From Zygaena filipendulae (Eukaryota > Arthropoda > Insecta > Lepidoptera > Zygaenidae), in the NCBI GenBank assembly GCA_907165275.2, contig OU015649.1, positions 7,036,001-7,100,000 on the forward strand: a stretch of 64,000 bases of DNA. The letters run 5' to 3'. The notes under the pieces were generated by a model that saw only the letters and a list, made by a program, of their open reading frames with translations, made no database searches and was not told where the DNA came from. Made by a program: the position numbers and the translations under genes. Below are positions 33,901-43,842 of the stretch, in pieces; position 1 is the first letter of the stretch, and each line of letters starts with the position of its first letter.

Positions 33901-35751
33901 ATAATTGTTTTTCACCAATTTTACAGTCAGTTGTCTAAATTCTATGTTGATCAAAAATATATTTCATGCAATAAAGTCTCAGAAGTGAATGAAATAGGTC
34001 AAGTGACTTTAAATACTAATGTTAGGTGCGTCTCATTGACAGCTCATCTTGCATAGAGCACCCGAAACACAGTAGACAAATAATTCAGTGTGTAGCATTA
34101 CATGAGCCTTGAGGGAGTTAAAGCTCACGCGTGTACTGCACATTCGTGCTCCGTTCGCTAGATGTAGATGCGCCCTATGATAAAACCCAAGGCTATACTT
34201 AAGCATCTGTGCCCCAAAAGTAACAACAGAACACAGGTTATTTTATAAAATAACTAGCTGTTCCCTGCGGTTTCACTCGCATTAATTTCAGAGTCGCTGC
34301 GGGAATTTTGGATTACAATATGGCTAGTCTATGTTACTCAGGGATAATTTAGTTTTCTAATGGTGAAAGAATTTTTGAAATCGGTTCAGTAGTTGTTATG
34401 TTAAATCATATCAAACAAACAAAAAATTTAATCTTTCCTTTTTATATTATTATTATTAGATATAAATTATTACAATGGACTATTCATAGCACTCACCTAA
34501 TGCTTACCCACTTGTACTCTCTCATTTCAAGAGCTTTGCATATTTTCAGACCACACCAAATTCCTAACCCATTACAAATCAATACATCTAATATCACTGA
34601 ATCCCACCAACATTCCAAAAAATTGGGCAGTAAATGAGCAAATGCAATTTCTGTTATTTCCCACATAATAGATATAGCCCATAACAGACCAGCATGACGA
34701 AACAAAATGCCTTTAAATGTCCAACCTAAAAAGTGGCCCCAAGCAAAAACATCCACATGAGACCAAATTTTGGCTATACTGATGTCAGAGCAATTAACAG
34801 CATATTCCTAAAACAAGTGTCACAATTTAATGTCACTCAAGGCATATTTTAGAAGTGGTTTACAATTTTAATAAACATGATAACTAATGAATGCTGGAAG
34901 CAATTAAAATTTTTGATTTTAAAAATAAGTTATATTATTACGTGAATATTTAAGATTATACACTACTTTCAGAGTAGGTCTCACACTCATGTTTAACTTA
35001 AGTAATAAGGATCAACAGAACTAATAATAACAAGTTTATAATAATGTACCAACCTTATCCATGTCAATATGAAAGTTACGTAAATTGGGATCAACCCAAT
35101 ACATGATTTCATATACAGTTGAATAACTTTGAAATAAAAGAAACAATAATGCAAGCAAGTAGAGGACTGACAATCCGAATACTATCCTCCATACAGCGGG
35201 ATGTGGTCTTGTGAATGGGCCATTTGGAAATGCCAGCATTGATATAATAAGAAAAAAAAATATGACACAGCATATCCCCGACCAGATATTATCTTGCATG
35301 CTCGACTCATCCCTAAAAGAAGGTTATGGTTAGTAAATAATTACATAACAACTAATGTTTAATATTCTTTTATGGACTGTTAACCTCAGCACTAGCTGGA
35401 CAACCATCAACACCCTCAAAGTAGTTCAAAATATTTTATGACTATTTATTACTGATTGCGAGTGTTGATGTAAGAAACATTACCTTTTGGTAAATGGTAT
35501 CTCAGTACAATGATAAATTTTACGTTATTTTTCTAGGTTATATTATTAATAATACCAATATATTATTACCTGACAAATGCTGTGTAAATTACTGATGCAA
35601 TTGATACTGCCAAGAGAGTTATTGTATGCGGTTTATAGAAAAATTCTAGAGATATATCATCTACCGGTCTCTCATTAATGGAACTAAAAGCGTCCATATC
35701 CAATGATTTTTCGTCAAGTTTGGAGAGAGGGGTTTTAGTCTTTCCTTTCAT
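30958..35751 (-). CDS. Pss: Phosphatidylserine synthase, six coding exons, 422 aa
   Basis: Minus-strand coding exons are 35751-35570, 35312-35054, 34807-34497, 33837-33583, 33165-32943 and 30996-30958 (stop TAG 30960-30958). Phases agree at every junction. The enzyme is an ER/MAM multipass protein that exchanges the head group of PC or PE for serine. Family signatures are clear: [11 protein letters not shown] (first membrane segment), [97 protein letters not shown] and CKRVGTQCW. At least eight hydrophobic segments are visible. The start is the ATG at 35751; an in-frame TTG 15 nt upstream is not favoured. The last 12 residues ([12 protein letters not shown]) are assigned from a CTTTTTCAG acceptor at phase 0 and are less certain than the rest. 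The sequence looks closer to PSS1 than PSS2, but substrate preference cannot be read from it. A LINE lies 106 bp upstream of the ATG. Confidence 0.92.
31130..31360 (+). repeat. Dispersed short repeat, family B, in a phosphatidylserine synthase intron
   Basis: Head ACTAGCTGTGCCCATGGTTT, core AATTTCCGCAGGAACTC, and tail AACAAACTCTTCAGCTTTATAATATTACCA. Confidence 0.6.
31390..32570. mobile_element. Inverted-repeat element with TGT(T/C)CACCACTAACGAGACC arms, host to copy A
   Basis: TGTTCACCACTAACGAGACC (31443-31462) is inverted at about 32516-32535. Similarity continues outward (AGCTAAAGGACTATGACT against AGTTAAAGGACACTGACT), so arms of about 75-80 bp are likely. A second inverted pair (AATATGCTGTCAGTAAAAAC / TTTTTACTGACAGCATAT) lies inside. 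The 31697-32329 element is inserted between the arms. Confidence 0.65.
31697..32329. mobile_element. AGGGTACT-type TIR element, copy A (uninterrupted, 633 bp)
   Basis: Ends AGGGTACTCGCATGAAATTT and (inverted) AGGGTACTTGCATGAATTTT, flanked by AT on both sides. Interior blocks (GCGTTATCGTGAAAGATTTA, TTGTGAAACGGAAC, CACAGCCAAGCTTGACAAAT, TTAATTTCGCTTTTTAG, TTTTTCTTGCTTTGTTTAA) match 41463-49772. This clean copy shows what that element looked like before its own insertions. No transposase was seen. Confidence 0.8.
32577..32775 (+). repeat. Dispersed short repeat, family B, in a phosphatidylserine synthase intron
   Basis: TGCCCGTGGTTTTACCCGCAG head, CCGCGGGAATGCTGG core, CAATATAGCCTAGATGTTAG middle and TTTATAATATTAGTG tail; a sub-variant shared with 34256-34462 and 56104-56265. 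Confidence 0.65.
33290..33408 (-). repeat. Partial family B repeat in a phosphatidylserine synthase intron
   Basis: GAGTTCCTGCAGGAATCCCGAAACTCACGCGGGTGAAACCGC is an inverted family B head. The remainder is truncated. Confidence 0.6.
34256..34462 (+). repeat. Dispersed short repeat, family B, in a phosphatidylserine synthase intron
   Basis: CTAGCTGTTCCCTGCGGTTTC head, GCTGCGGGAATTTTGGATTA core, AAACAAACAAAAAATTTAATC tail ending in TTATTATTATTAGA. Confidence 0.65.
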
Positions 35752-35832
35752 TGTTAATACACACAATAAGTATTAGTTATACATTACAGTCACCATGTCC
35801 CACAAGCACAAACTACTTAGAGATACTACCAT

Positions 35833-35846
35833 CACAAATTAACTAG
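35833..35846 (-). promoter_or_regulatory. Shared upstream motif at phosphatidylserine synthase
   Basis: On the minus (coding) strand this reads CTAGTTAATTTGTG, 82-95 nt upstream of the ATG at 35751. The companion TAAGTAGTTTGTG lies at 35819-35807 between it and the start codon. It matches the motif upstream of GM130 and Kua in sequence and relative orientation. The LINE inserted 11 bp beyond it. Confidence 0.45.
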
Positions 35847-35853
35847 TTTTCAC

Positions 35854-35908
<55 letters not shown>

Positions 35909-36103
35909 GCAATTGTCATTAATGACATTGTTGCCAGTGTCGCGTTAATTTAAATTGCAAAAAGGATTTAAAATGAACGAGCGAAAATTTTGGGCGTTCG
36001 TTGTAATAAGAATAGAGAAATGGGATGGGCTATGTACAATACAACAAGACAGAAATTATATACTTATACTTAAATAAATAAGAGAATATGAACGAATAAT
36101 AAG

Positions 36104-36390
36104 TCATAATTTAATGTCGTTAAAAGTAAGAAAGTCTACTAGGATTTTATAAATTTTAAAGTCTAAAGAGTGAAGAAGGGTGATGATGGATGTGGGGAGC
36201 GGAATTTTACAGAATACAAGGTCAGAAAATAAATAATTATGGTTAAAACGAGGACATGAAAAGATGATGTGATTAAGGTCTCCTTCGGAGAGACCACATT
36301 CACACAAAGATGAATTAAGGCAATGAATTTTGTGAAGATGAACTGGGATGCAACAGTGACCTAACCTCATACGAATAATCGAGGAGCAGA
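36104..36390 (-). pseudogene. LINE pol, C-terminal part (Cys/His tail)
   Basis: The segment after the copia insertion reads IIRMRLGHCCIPVHLHKI, then a CECGLSEGDLNHIIFSCPRF zinc-binding-like motif, then a hydrophobic end and stop at 36104. This tail is typical of ORF2 of non-LTR retrotransposons. The upstream LTR-encoded residues of the open frame are not part of it. Confidence 0.75.
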
Positions 36391-36638
36391 TGTAAGAAAT
36401 TTTCAGTTGTAATGACTCGTCAACAATGATAGAGGAAGAACACTGTATAATATTTATGTTCTTATATTTTTGCAAGCACAACTAGAATTACATATTATTG
36501 TTACGAATATTGTATTTTCATTTTAAGACATATTTTTACAATAATATATTTTGACATCGTCAAACGTACATTTCTTCTTCTTAGAAGTTAGGCGAACCTT
36601 CATAGATAAATCATAGAGATAGTAAGTACATCTTCACA
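36391..36638 (-). repeat. Copia 3' LTR (248 bp)
   Basis: This is the downstream LTR relative to transcription. It has TG/CA termini, with the polypurine tract on its inner side. No difference from 40761-41008 was seen. Confidence 0.95.
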
Positions 36639-36650
36639 CCCACCAAACTT

Positions 36651-39600
36651 TTAAGAAATAGAACTAATTCTATTTCCTATTATCTGTAAACCTATCTTCT
36701 TAGTTAACTGCTGCAACCTTGGTCCGAACAATGGCTTTGTAAATAGATCTGCCAGTAGCAGTTCTGTGGGTACATGCTTAACGCTCAATTCTTTATTAGC
36801 AACGCATTCTCTTATAAAGAAGTGTTTGAGCTTTATATGTTTTGTCCTTTGGTGCAACTGGTATGGAGGATTATCAGACAGTTTGATTGCTGATTCATTA
36901 TCTACACAAATCACTGGTACTCCTTTAAATTTTGCAATTTCTTGCAATAGTTCCTTGAGCCAAATTACTTCCTTAGCAGTTTCAGTTAGGGCTACCAACT
37001 CAGCTTCGGTTGACGAGAGTGAAACACCATTTTGCTTTTGACTCTTCCACATGATTGGTCCATTGTATATAAATACCATTCCAGTGGTTGAGTGGCCAGA
37101 AGTGGCGTCTCCTCCGTAGTCAGCGTCGCTATATCCTAAGAGACCATTCTCCCCCATTTTCTTGAATACCAGACCCATGTCAGATGTTCCTTTCAAGTAT
37201 CTGAGTATTCGTTTTAAATTCTTCACATCAAGTTTCCTCGGATGTTCAAGATGTCTGGACACGACACTCACTGCGTAACAGATGTCGGGTCTCGTAGCGA
37301 CCATCAGGTAGGCTAAAGCTCCCACAGCCTGTCTATAGGGGAAGTTGCTGTCATCAGGTACATTATCTTCCTCTTCTTCTTCTGCAGTTGCTTTCACAGC
37401 TGGAGTTGGAACAGGTTTACAATTAGCCATCCCAAACCTATTTAAAATCTTGTTCGTGTAAGACTGTTGATCAATTGTTATTGAGCCATCTTTTGCCTTA
37501 TGTATTTCCATGCCTAGAAAGTATGATGCTGGTTTTGTAGTTATCTTAAAACGGGTTCTTAGTTTTTCGATGAAGTTTCTACCAGCTTTCTCATTGGTGG
37601 AGGCTACTAATCCGTCATCAACATAGAGGGCTATTAAAACATCATTCTTAATATAGAGGCATGGATCTCGTGTGCTCTGTGAAGCCGGATTCATTGAGAA
37701 ATTCCGAAATACACGTGTTCCAACACAGAGGTGCCTGTTTAAGACCATAGAGGCTCCTTTTCAGTTTACAAACTTTATTTGTGCCATCTGTGTAGCCTTC
37801 TGGTTGTTTTACGTAAATTTCTTCTTTCACTGTGCCATTAAGGAAAGCGGTTGATACGTCAAACTGATGCAGTGACATGTTGTCTCGTGCTGCCAAACCT
37901 AATACCGCTCTGATGGTACTTAGGCGAACAACAGGGCTGAAGGTTTTATCATAATCCACCCCTGCTTTCTGAGAGAACCCTTTTACCACTAGTCTGGCCT
38001 TGTACCGCTCAATTGTACCGTCTGGGTTCATTTTTATCTTGTAGACCCATTTACATGGTAAAGGTTTTCTGCCTTTGGGCAAGTCTACTAGTTCCCAGGT
38101 TTGATTCTCATTCAAAGAGGTAATTTCACTGTGCATTGCATCTAGCCAGTTAGTTTTATCGGTACTGTTCATGGCTTCATAGTATGTCAGTGGTTCTACA
38201 GGTTTTTCTGAGTCAATAGCTGCCATAACATAGTCTTCGAATCTTTTTGGTGGAACTATCCGTGATCTGTCACGGAGTTGTCGTTGGTTATATACAGGTT
38301 CTTCAGTTTCAGATTCACTGTCGTCGCTAGCAGCTATGAATTCATCAGGATGTTCAATGCTATCTTCAAAATCCATGTTGTCATCTTCAAGGATAGATTC
38401 ATAGTCACTTTCTAAAGTTTCTGCATCATTGTTTCCTTCTTCTTGTTGTTGTGGGTCGTTATTAATAGGCGCGTATGTTCGCTGTTGCGTACTATTTTGT
38501 CGTTGCAGGGCATCATCATTATGCAGTATTATAATCCCGTGGTCAACATTATCGTCATCATCGTTCTTGTTTTTAGCGTTTTCAGTTTGAAATGTGTCGA
38601 ATATTATAGATGTATTTTGTGCAGTATTTTGCTGTGCATATAACATTTTCTTTAATACTCTTATATCCTTGCTGACAATGACACGATTTTTTGCAGGTAC
38701 ATAAATTCGGAAAGCTTTTGATGTTTCAGAATATCCAACTAGCATACCTGGGATTGCTTTTGCTGCAAATTTGTGTTGTTTGGAGCCTTTTAGAAGAATG
38801 AAGGTTTTAGAGCCAAACGTATACAAATGGTGAATGTAGGGTTTTCTACCTACCCATTTTTCGAAAGGTGTCATTCCTTGTATGCTCTGGTTGATTGCCC
38901 TGTTCGACAGATAATTGGCGGTAAGTATAGCTTCACCCCACAAGTGTATCGGAGCATGCGACTCTAGCATCATAGTTCTTGCTTTTTCAACTAATGTGCG
39001 ATTTTTCCTCTCTGCTACACCATTCTGGTGAGGAGTGTGAGGGGCAGTGAGTCTGCGTTGAATTCCGTGTTGCTTGAGGTAGTTGTTAAACTCTGTATTG
39101 ATATACTCGGTGCCGTTATCAGATTGTAAGAATTTAATCTTAGTTCCAGTAAAGGTTTCAGATGCTTTGAACTCTTTGAACTTGCTGAGTACCTCGTCCT
39201 TATTTCTCATTTAGTAAACTTTGCAGTATTTGCTAAAATCGTCGATAAATGTGACAAAGTACCTGTTCTGTCCGAGTGAGGGTGTTTGGATAGGCCCGCA
39301 CACGTCGCTATGAACGATTTCTAGTCTTTCAGTAGTTCTCGGAGTTGTTTTATCTGTAGAAGCCGGCGTTCGATGCATTTTTCCTTGTATACAGGCTTCA
39401 CACTCTGGAGGATTTTCGTTTACATCGAAGTTCAAGCCGATGAGGCTGCCGTTCTTTAGAGCGAGTTCCATGTCTTTAATGTTCATGTGTCCAAGTCTTT
39501 TGTGCCATTCTTCCATTGAACTAGTCGAAGTGTTTGTAGTCTTCGTTTCTGGTTCTGGAGGTTCATCATTGGCAAGGTTATTGTGATCGTTAGGCTTCTG

Positions 39601-40761
39601 GGGTCTGACGTAATAAAGTCCATCTGAGTCTTTTTCGGCTGTTATGGTTATTCCGAATTTAGGGTTGTAGACAGTTGCTTTGTTTTTGGAGAAGGTGACG
39701 ATGCAACCAGCATCAGTCATCTTGCCAACTGACAACAAATTAGTACTCAGGCTGGGTACGTACAGTGTGTTCATCAGGTTTGTATCTGTAGTAAGTTTTC
39801 CAGATTTGGTCCTGATGGATACAATTCCAGTTCCTTTAATTTCAGCGGAGATATCGTCTGTAGCAAAGCACAGTTTTCTTGACGTACTTTTCATGTTTCT
39901 GAACAGGTTTTTCTGATACGTCATATGAGAAGTACATCCGCTATCTAGAACCCAAATGTTTTTGTTGTTAGCTTTGTTTGTCAATAAACATTGCTGTGGT
40001 GAAACAAAATGATTTGTTTCAGGTTTGCTTGAGTGTTTAGATTTGTTTTTCGCATTTTTCGTCCAACAACTTGTGCATATTTTGTGATTTTTGCGCTTAA
40101 AGATGTTGCCTTGTCTTTTGCATATCTTACAGCTAACGTAAAGTGCTTCTTCGGAAGTACTTGGTTCATTTGAATCAGTGTTGCGGCGTCGCGCATCACT
40201 TTCTTCAATAATTTTAGTTTTAAGTTTGTCTGGACTCGGCAAGTTATCCTGGGTCTCGATCGCAATTCTAAAATTTTCATATTCGTCTGAGAGGCTATAG
40301 AGCATTATGATGGATAGTAAATCATTATTTATTTCAATGCCCAGATCATTGAGTTTGTCAACAGTATCCATAAATGACATCAGATGCTCTCGAACATCAT
40401 CGTTGAACCGCAGCTTTGTGAGGATGAGTTGTTTCAAAAGACTTGCTTTACGTGCAGGTCCTTTGCTGGCATAAATAGACTGAAGCGTGTCCCATACATC
40501 TTTTGCTGTCTTGCAGTTCTTTACCTGCTTAAGCTCGGATGAGGAAATGAGCAGTAAAAGCTCTGATTTAGCTACTTCATCTAAATCTATCTCTTCCTGT
40601 TTAGTTGCGTCGTTGATGATTAATGGCTTGCAAAAATGTTTCCATAGTTTATTTTTAACTAAGTAAGCTTTGGCATGTATTACCCATGTGTCGTAATTTT
40701 CTCTACCAAGTGGGTTGATCTTCACAACTGACATAATTAATTTTTCGAACTCTGCTACCAT
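36651..40761 (-). pseudogene. Copia gag-protease-integrase-RT-RNase H polyprotein, two breaks
   Basis: Domains in order: gag (40761 to about 40080) with an atypical Cys/His cluster (CKICKRQ...CTSCW); aspartic protease WVLDSGCTSHM (about 39950); integrase zinc region HKRLGHMN...CEACIQGK (about 39500-39380) and catalytic SDNGTEY with AERKNR (about 39130-39000); RT (WVYKIKMNPDG about 38040, YVDDG about 37610); and RNase H with SDADYGGD and STEAELVAL (about 37120-36990). An in-frame TAA at 39211-39213 interrupts the integrase between its first and second catalytic aspartates. A one-base frameshift at about 37670-37700 lies in RT, upstream of the YVDD box. The protein ends at 36651, next to the polypurine tract. 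The order protease-IN-RT-RH is diagnostic for copia. Both lesions could be real or could be consensus errors of the assembly. Confidence 0.92.
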
Positions 40762-41008
40762 GTAAGAAATTTTCAGTTGTAATGACTCGTCAACAATGAT
40801 AGAGGAAGAACACTGTATAATATTTATGTTCTTATATTTTTGCAAGCACAACTAGAATTACATATTATTGTTACGAATATTGTATTTTCATTTTAAGACA
40901 TATTTTTACAATAATATATTTTGACATCGTCAAACGTACATTTCTTCTTCTTAGAAGTTAGGCGAACCTTCATAGATAAATCATAGAGATAGTAAGTACA
41001 TCTTCACA
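40761..41008 (-). repeat. Copia 5' LTR (248 bp)
   Basis: Promoter-side LTR. The first gag ATG straddles its inner edge (40761-40759). The outer edge is followed by the GCAGA duplication. Confidence 0.95.
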
Positions 41009-41312
41009 GCAGATTTTTTTGTTGAAATTCCATCGGGAAAACCAGGGTTTATTAGGGATACTTGGTTGGATTACCCCAAACCAAGCACCCTTTGATTTTT
41101 TAGATTTATCCCAGAGGGCAGACCAAGTTTTATATAGGGACTGTTTCGGGAGAGATATAAGATCATGGCAATAACATCGGAACGGCACCCTGTCACCGCA
41201 GACAATGGCGTCCTTGGCAACCAAGTCCACACGCTCATTGCCAGCAATGCCAGCGTGCCCCGGAATCCAAGCCATTGCCAGCTCGTGACCTTGATTAATA
41301 TAAGATTTTACG
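41009..41312 (-). pseudogene. LINE pol, RNase H segment
   Basis: The frame is open from the 5' truncation point at 41312. It carries AWIPGHAGIAGNERVDLVAK, the conserved RNase H region around the last catalytic aspartate. After KSKKSKGAWF the text approaches the RT tail and is broken by the copia LTR at 41008. Confidence 0.8.
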
Positions 41313-41338
41313 GCTTTTCACAAGGTTCACAGACATAC

Positions 41339-41460
41339 CACAAACTACTTAGAGATATACCAAAGATCATATAATATAATCACTACCAGAGAGAAGGTAA
41401 TCACTACGACGCGACGTTTTAAGATATGGGACTCCCATACTGTAAAATGGAATGACGCGA
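41339..41460. repeat. Duplicated flank with TAAGTAGTTTGTG and ATGGGACTCCCATACTG
   Basis: The segment CAAAGATCATATAAT...GTTTTAAGATATGGGACTCCCATACTGTAAAATGGAATGACGCGA (41362-41460) recurs at 49800-49864. CACAAACTACTTAGAGATAT at 41339 recurs at 35807 and 51716. It is original pre-insertion sequence upstream of the phosphatidylserine synthase gene, now isolated between two insertions. Confidence 0.7.
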
Positions 41461-41857
41461 ATAGGGTACTTGAATGAAATTTATAATAAGAAATTGTGTC
41501 AATATTTCAAAAATAGAGTCTTAGAAAAAACACAAAACTAAAAAACTAAAAATAAAAAGCTAAAAATACCAACATACCGATTTAATCCAAAAGACACCTA
41601 ATATTCTTATTGGTTTATGCTACCACTAATCGGTTTGAATTCGGTGACAAGCACAGAACACACCTACCCTGTGACAAGCCCGCTGGTGTCTGGCCACTTG
41701 GGTTGTCCTGCTCACGAAGAGCTGGTGGCGGGAGTCGAATTATAGCCCATCTACCCCCTTCATATTTGGCTTGTCACCGACTTCATACCGATTAGTGGTA
41801 GCATAAATCAATAAGAATATTACGTATGTTTTTGTCTTTTGGATTAAATCGGTATGT

Positions 41858-42158
41858 AGACAAATCACGGTAGATCCAGGACCGCTTTTTAAAAAGCAAT
41901 TTAATGCATTTTAATACGTCTTTATTGTATGACCGTTACAATAAGAATGAATGCTTAAAACTAACATTAAAACTAACATGAGTACATGAGTACATTATTC
42001 TTAATTCCTAGCACCTTATCTCTATAGGGCGGATGGACTTCGCCGTGTAGCGGGAATGCTTGCTCAGCGTCTGTGGCTGGCCACCCGGTCGTTGTCACAG
42101 TATGATAATATTTATAATATAGAGAAATTATTCAGTACTTGGTACCGTCAACATGACT
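41858..42158 (-). repeat. Errantivirus-like 3' LTR (301 bp)
   Basis: Same sequence as 47105-47405 as far as can be read. The env reading frame ends 31 nt inside its inner edge (stop at 42128). Confidence 0.95.
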
Positions 42159-43842
42159 CGTCCCCCCGCAAGTTCGAAATTATTCAAATTCGCAGGATTT
42201 GAAGAATTTCGATTTCCGCAAAGTTTCATTGTTATAGTTTCGCGAAAGTGAAACATGAAGTAAATTAAAACAATGCCTATTACTAAATACAATATAACTG
42301 TCCAAACGCTAACACTTTTTAATGATACGATATTATTTTCACTTATATTATTTTCACTTTTCACATCACTTTTCTTCAATGCGTATGTAAGATACTGTAG
42401 GTTACTGAAATCCACTCCTTCCAGATTGACAGGCTTTCTTTCAGCATTTGTAAAGTTTATCAAAGGCAAATTTACAATGGGTAGTCCTGTATGAGTCGCT
42501 TCCTTTAAATCGGACTGTCTTAGTTTTATTGTGAAACCACCAATTTTCACGAGACAATCGTCATCTATTGTAATTATATAAGTGCCTTGAATATTCTGAG
42601 GGAAGACTTGGCTTCGACATACTCTTCGCAATAAAGTGTTTGATCTCGCATATAATATCCATTGATTGGGTTGAATTTGTTGTATTTTAATATCTTCAAT
42701 TTTGATCGGAATAACGTCACAGGTGCTAGTATTCTCTATGAAGTTAAATAAATTTGCAATACAGTGATCTTGGATAGACTCGTATACATTTTCTGCGGAG
42801 CACACGAAGTAGGATTTCTCGCATTTTTGACATGGTTGTGAGAGTGGCTTCGTTAGTGATCCCTTTACTAATACGTAAGGATATTTGGGTAATATTACAA
42901 AAGTATTTGGATCACGGAAAACAGGTAGAGGGTACAATTTGTAGTATATAAAAATTTCTTTTCTTACCAGTGGTACCTCTAACAGAAACGCTATCTGATT
43001 ATCATGGATGAATGACTTTAATGTAATAGTTTGCTCTATTTTTACAAGATTTTCCAAACTTACTGTATATGTTAATTTTTCATGTTTTTCAATATCACTT
43101 AAAGCTAATAACAACTTAGTAGAGTCTATAATGGATTGATGTAGAGTTCCTAATTTACTGAAAGCAATCGCAGTTTCAATTTCATTTAATTGGGTGAGAA
43201 TACATTGGAAATTATGTAAAAGTAAATAATATGTATTAATAATGTTATTTTCTATGAAATCCTTTTGTTCCTTTATTTTCAAATGGTCCAATTCGCTTTG
43301 CAAGATTTTTGACTGAACATCAAGTTGTATTAAATTATTGTTTATAGATTTAGTAACATTCGTTACGCTTTGAACTATTTCAGAGATCAACGTTACCCTT
43401 TTATTAAGGTTTTGTTGATTTACTTTAATATTTTCTATAATTTGGTTATATTTAACAGCGTCTTCGTTGTCTAAATTTCCGGTTAATATTTTTATAATAG
43501 AACCTAAAGGGTTTAAAAGACCTCTTTTAACTCTAGCGATTGGAAATAATTGTTTAAGCTTGCTTAATGTTAAATTTTGTATGTACTCTACTTGTATTGT
43601 ATCTTATAATTACATATCCTATCGTAAGGAGTACTGTTAAAATTAAGCTTAACTAAGGAATTAAGTTGTATATATTTATTTGAATTTGACATAAGGTCGT
43701 CTTGAATAATTTGTAGGTTCAAGGTTTTAATAATGATCCACTTATCATGGCTTACTACGGCAGTTCCTTGTTTCAGGGGTAGTACACCAGGGTTACTATC
43801 AAGTCGGTGCAGTTGAAGGCCTTGACATTGGCTCGTCGTCAT
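42128..43842 (-). pseudogene. env (F-type fusion glycoprotein) of the errantivirus-like element, one frame break
   Basis: The N-terminal piece (43842 to about 43588) and the main piece (about 43597 to 42128) lie in different frames, so there is a break near 43590-43605. The main piece opens near a basic cleavage-type site (RVKR at 43534-43523) followed by a hydrophobic, glycine-rich fusion-peptide-like stretch. A long helical ectodomain, a Cys-rich middle and one membrane anchor near the C-terminus (VWTVILYLVIGIVLIYFMF, about 42310-42255) follow. This is the layout of the baculovirus F / errantivirus env family, which mediates entry in intact members. It overlaps the end of the gag-protease frame by about 44 nt. 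The break makes this copy non-functional as read. Confidence 0.85.

Larger units (their letters stand above)
36391..41008 (-). mobile_element. Ty1/copia LTR retrotransposon, 4,618 bp, nested in the LINE
   Basis: The two 248 bp LTRs show no difference when read side by side (TGTGAAGATG...TTTCTTACA on the minus strand). A GCAGA target duplication (36386-36390 and 41009-41013) flanks it. The primer-binding site CTCTGCTACCA on the plus strand (40750-40760) matches the 3' end of animal initiator tRNA-Met. The polypurine tract (AAAAGTTTGGTGGG on the minus strand, 36639-36652) abuts the 3' LTR. Identical LTRs mean a very recent insertion. The gag-pol frame nevertheless has two breaks. Confidence 0.95.
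35858..41314 (-). mobile_element. 5'-truncated RNase H-bearing LINE (about 834 bp without the nested copia)
   Basis: The 3' end is the 48-nt T run at 35858-35905 (a poly(A) tail on the minus strand). The target duplication TTTTCACAAGG(TT) flanks both sides (35847-35859 and 41315-41327). The coding part holds the end of an I-superfamily-type RNase H (WIPGHAGIAGNERVDLVAKDA at about 41271-41209) and a C-terminal RT-tail domain with a CXCG...HIIFSCPRF cysteine/histidine motif (about 36320-36240). Its stop is at 36104-36106. The copia element interrupts it at 36391-41008, and the LINE frame continues on both sides of the copia. About 200 bp of 3' UTR precedes the tail. Truncation is inside RNase H, so it is dead. 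Confidence 0.85.

Noticed and set aside
35558..35766. Phosphatidylserine synthase start at 35766
   Set aside because: That codon is TTG; the first ATG in frame is at 35751 and fits family length.
42273..42494. Plus-strand frames inside the LTR elements (for example 37672-37854, 38443-38643, 39680-39916, 42273-42494, 44917-45138, 45233-45505)
   Set aside because: All are antisense to retrotransposon proteins and carry no independent signal.
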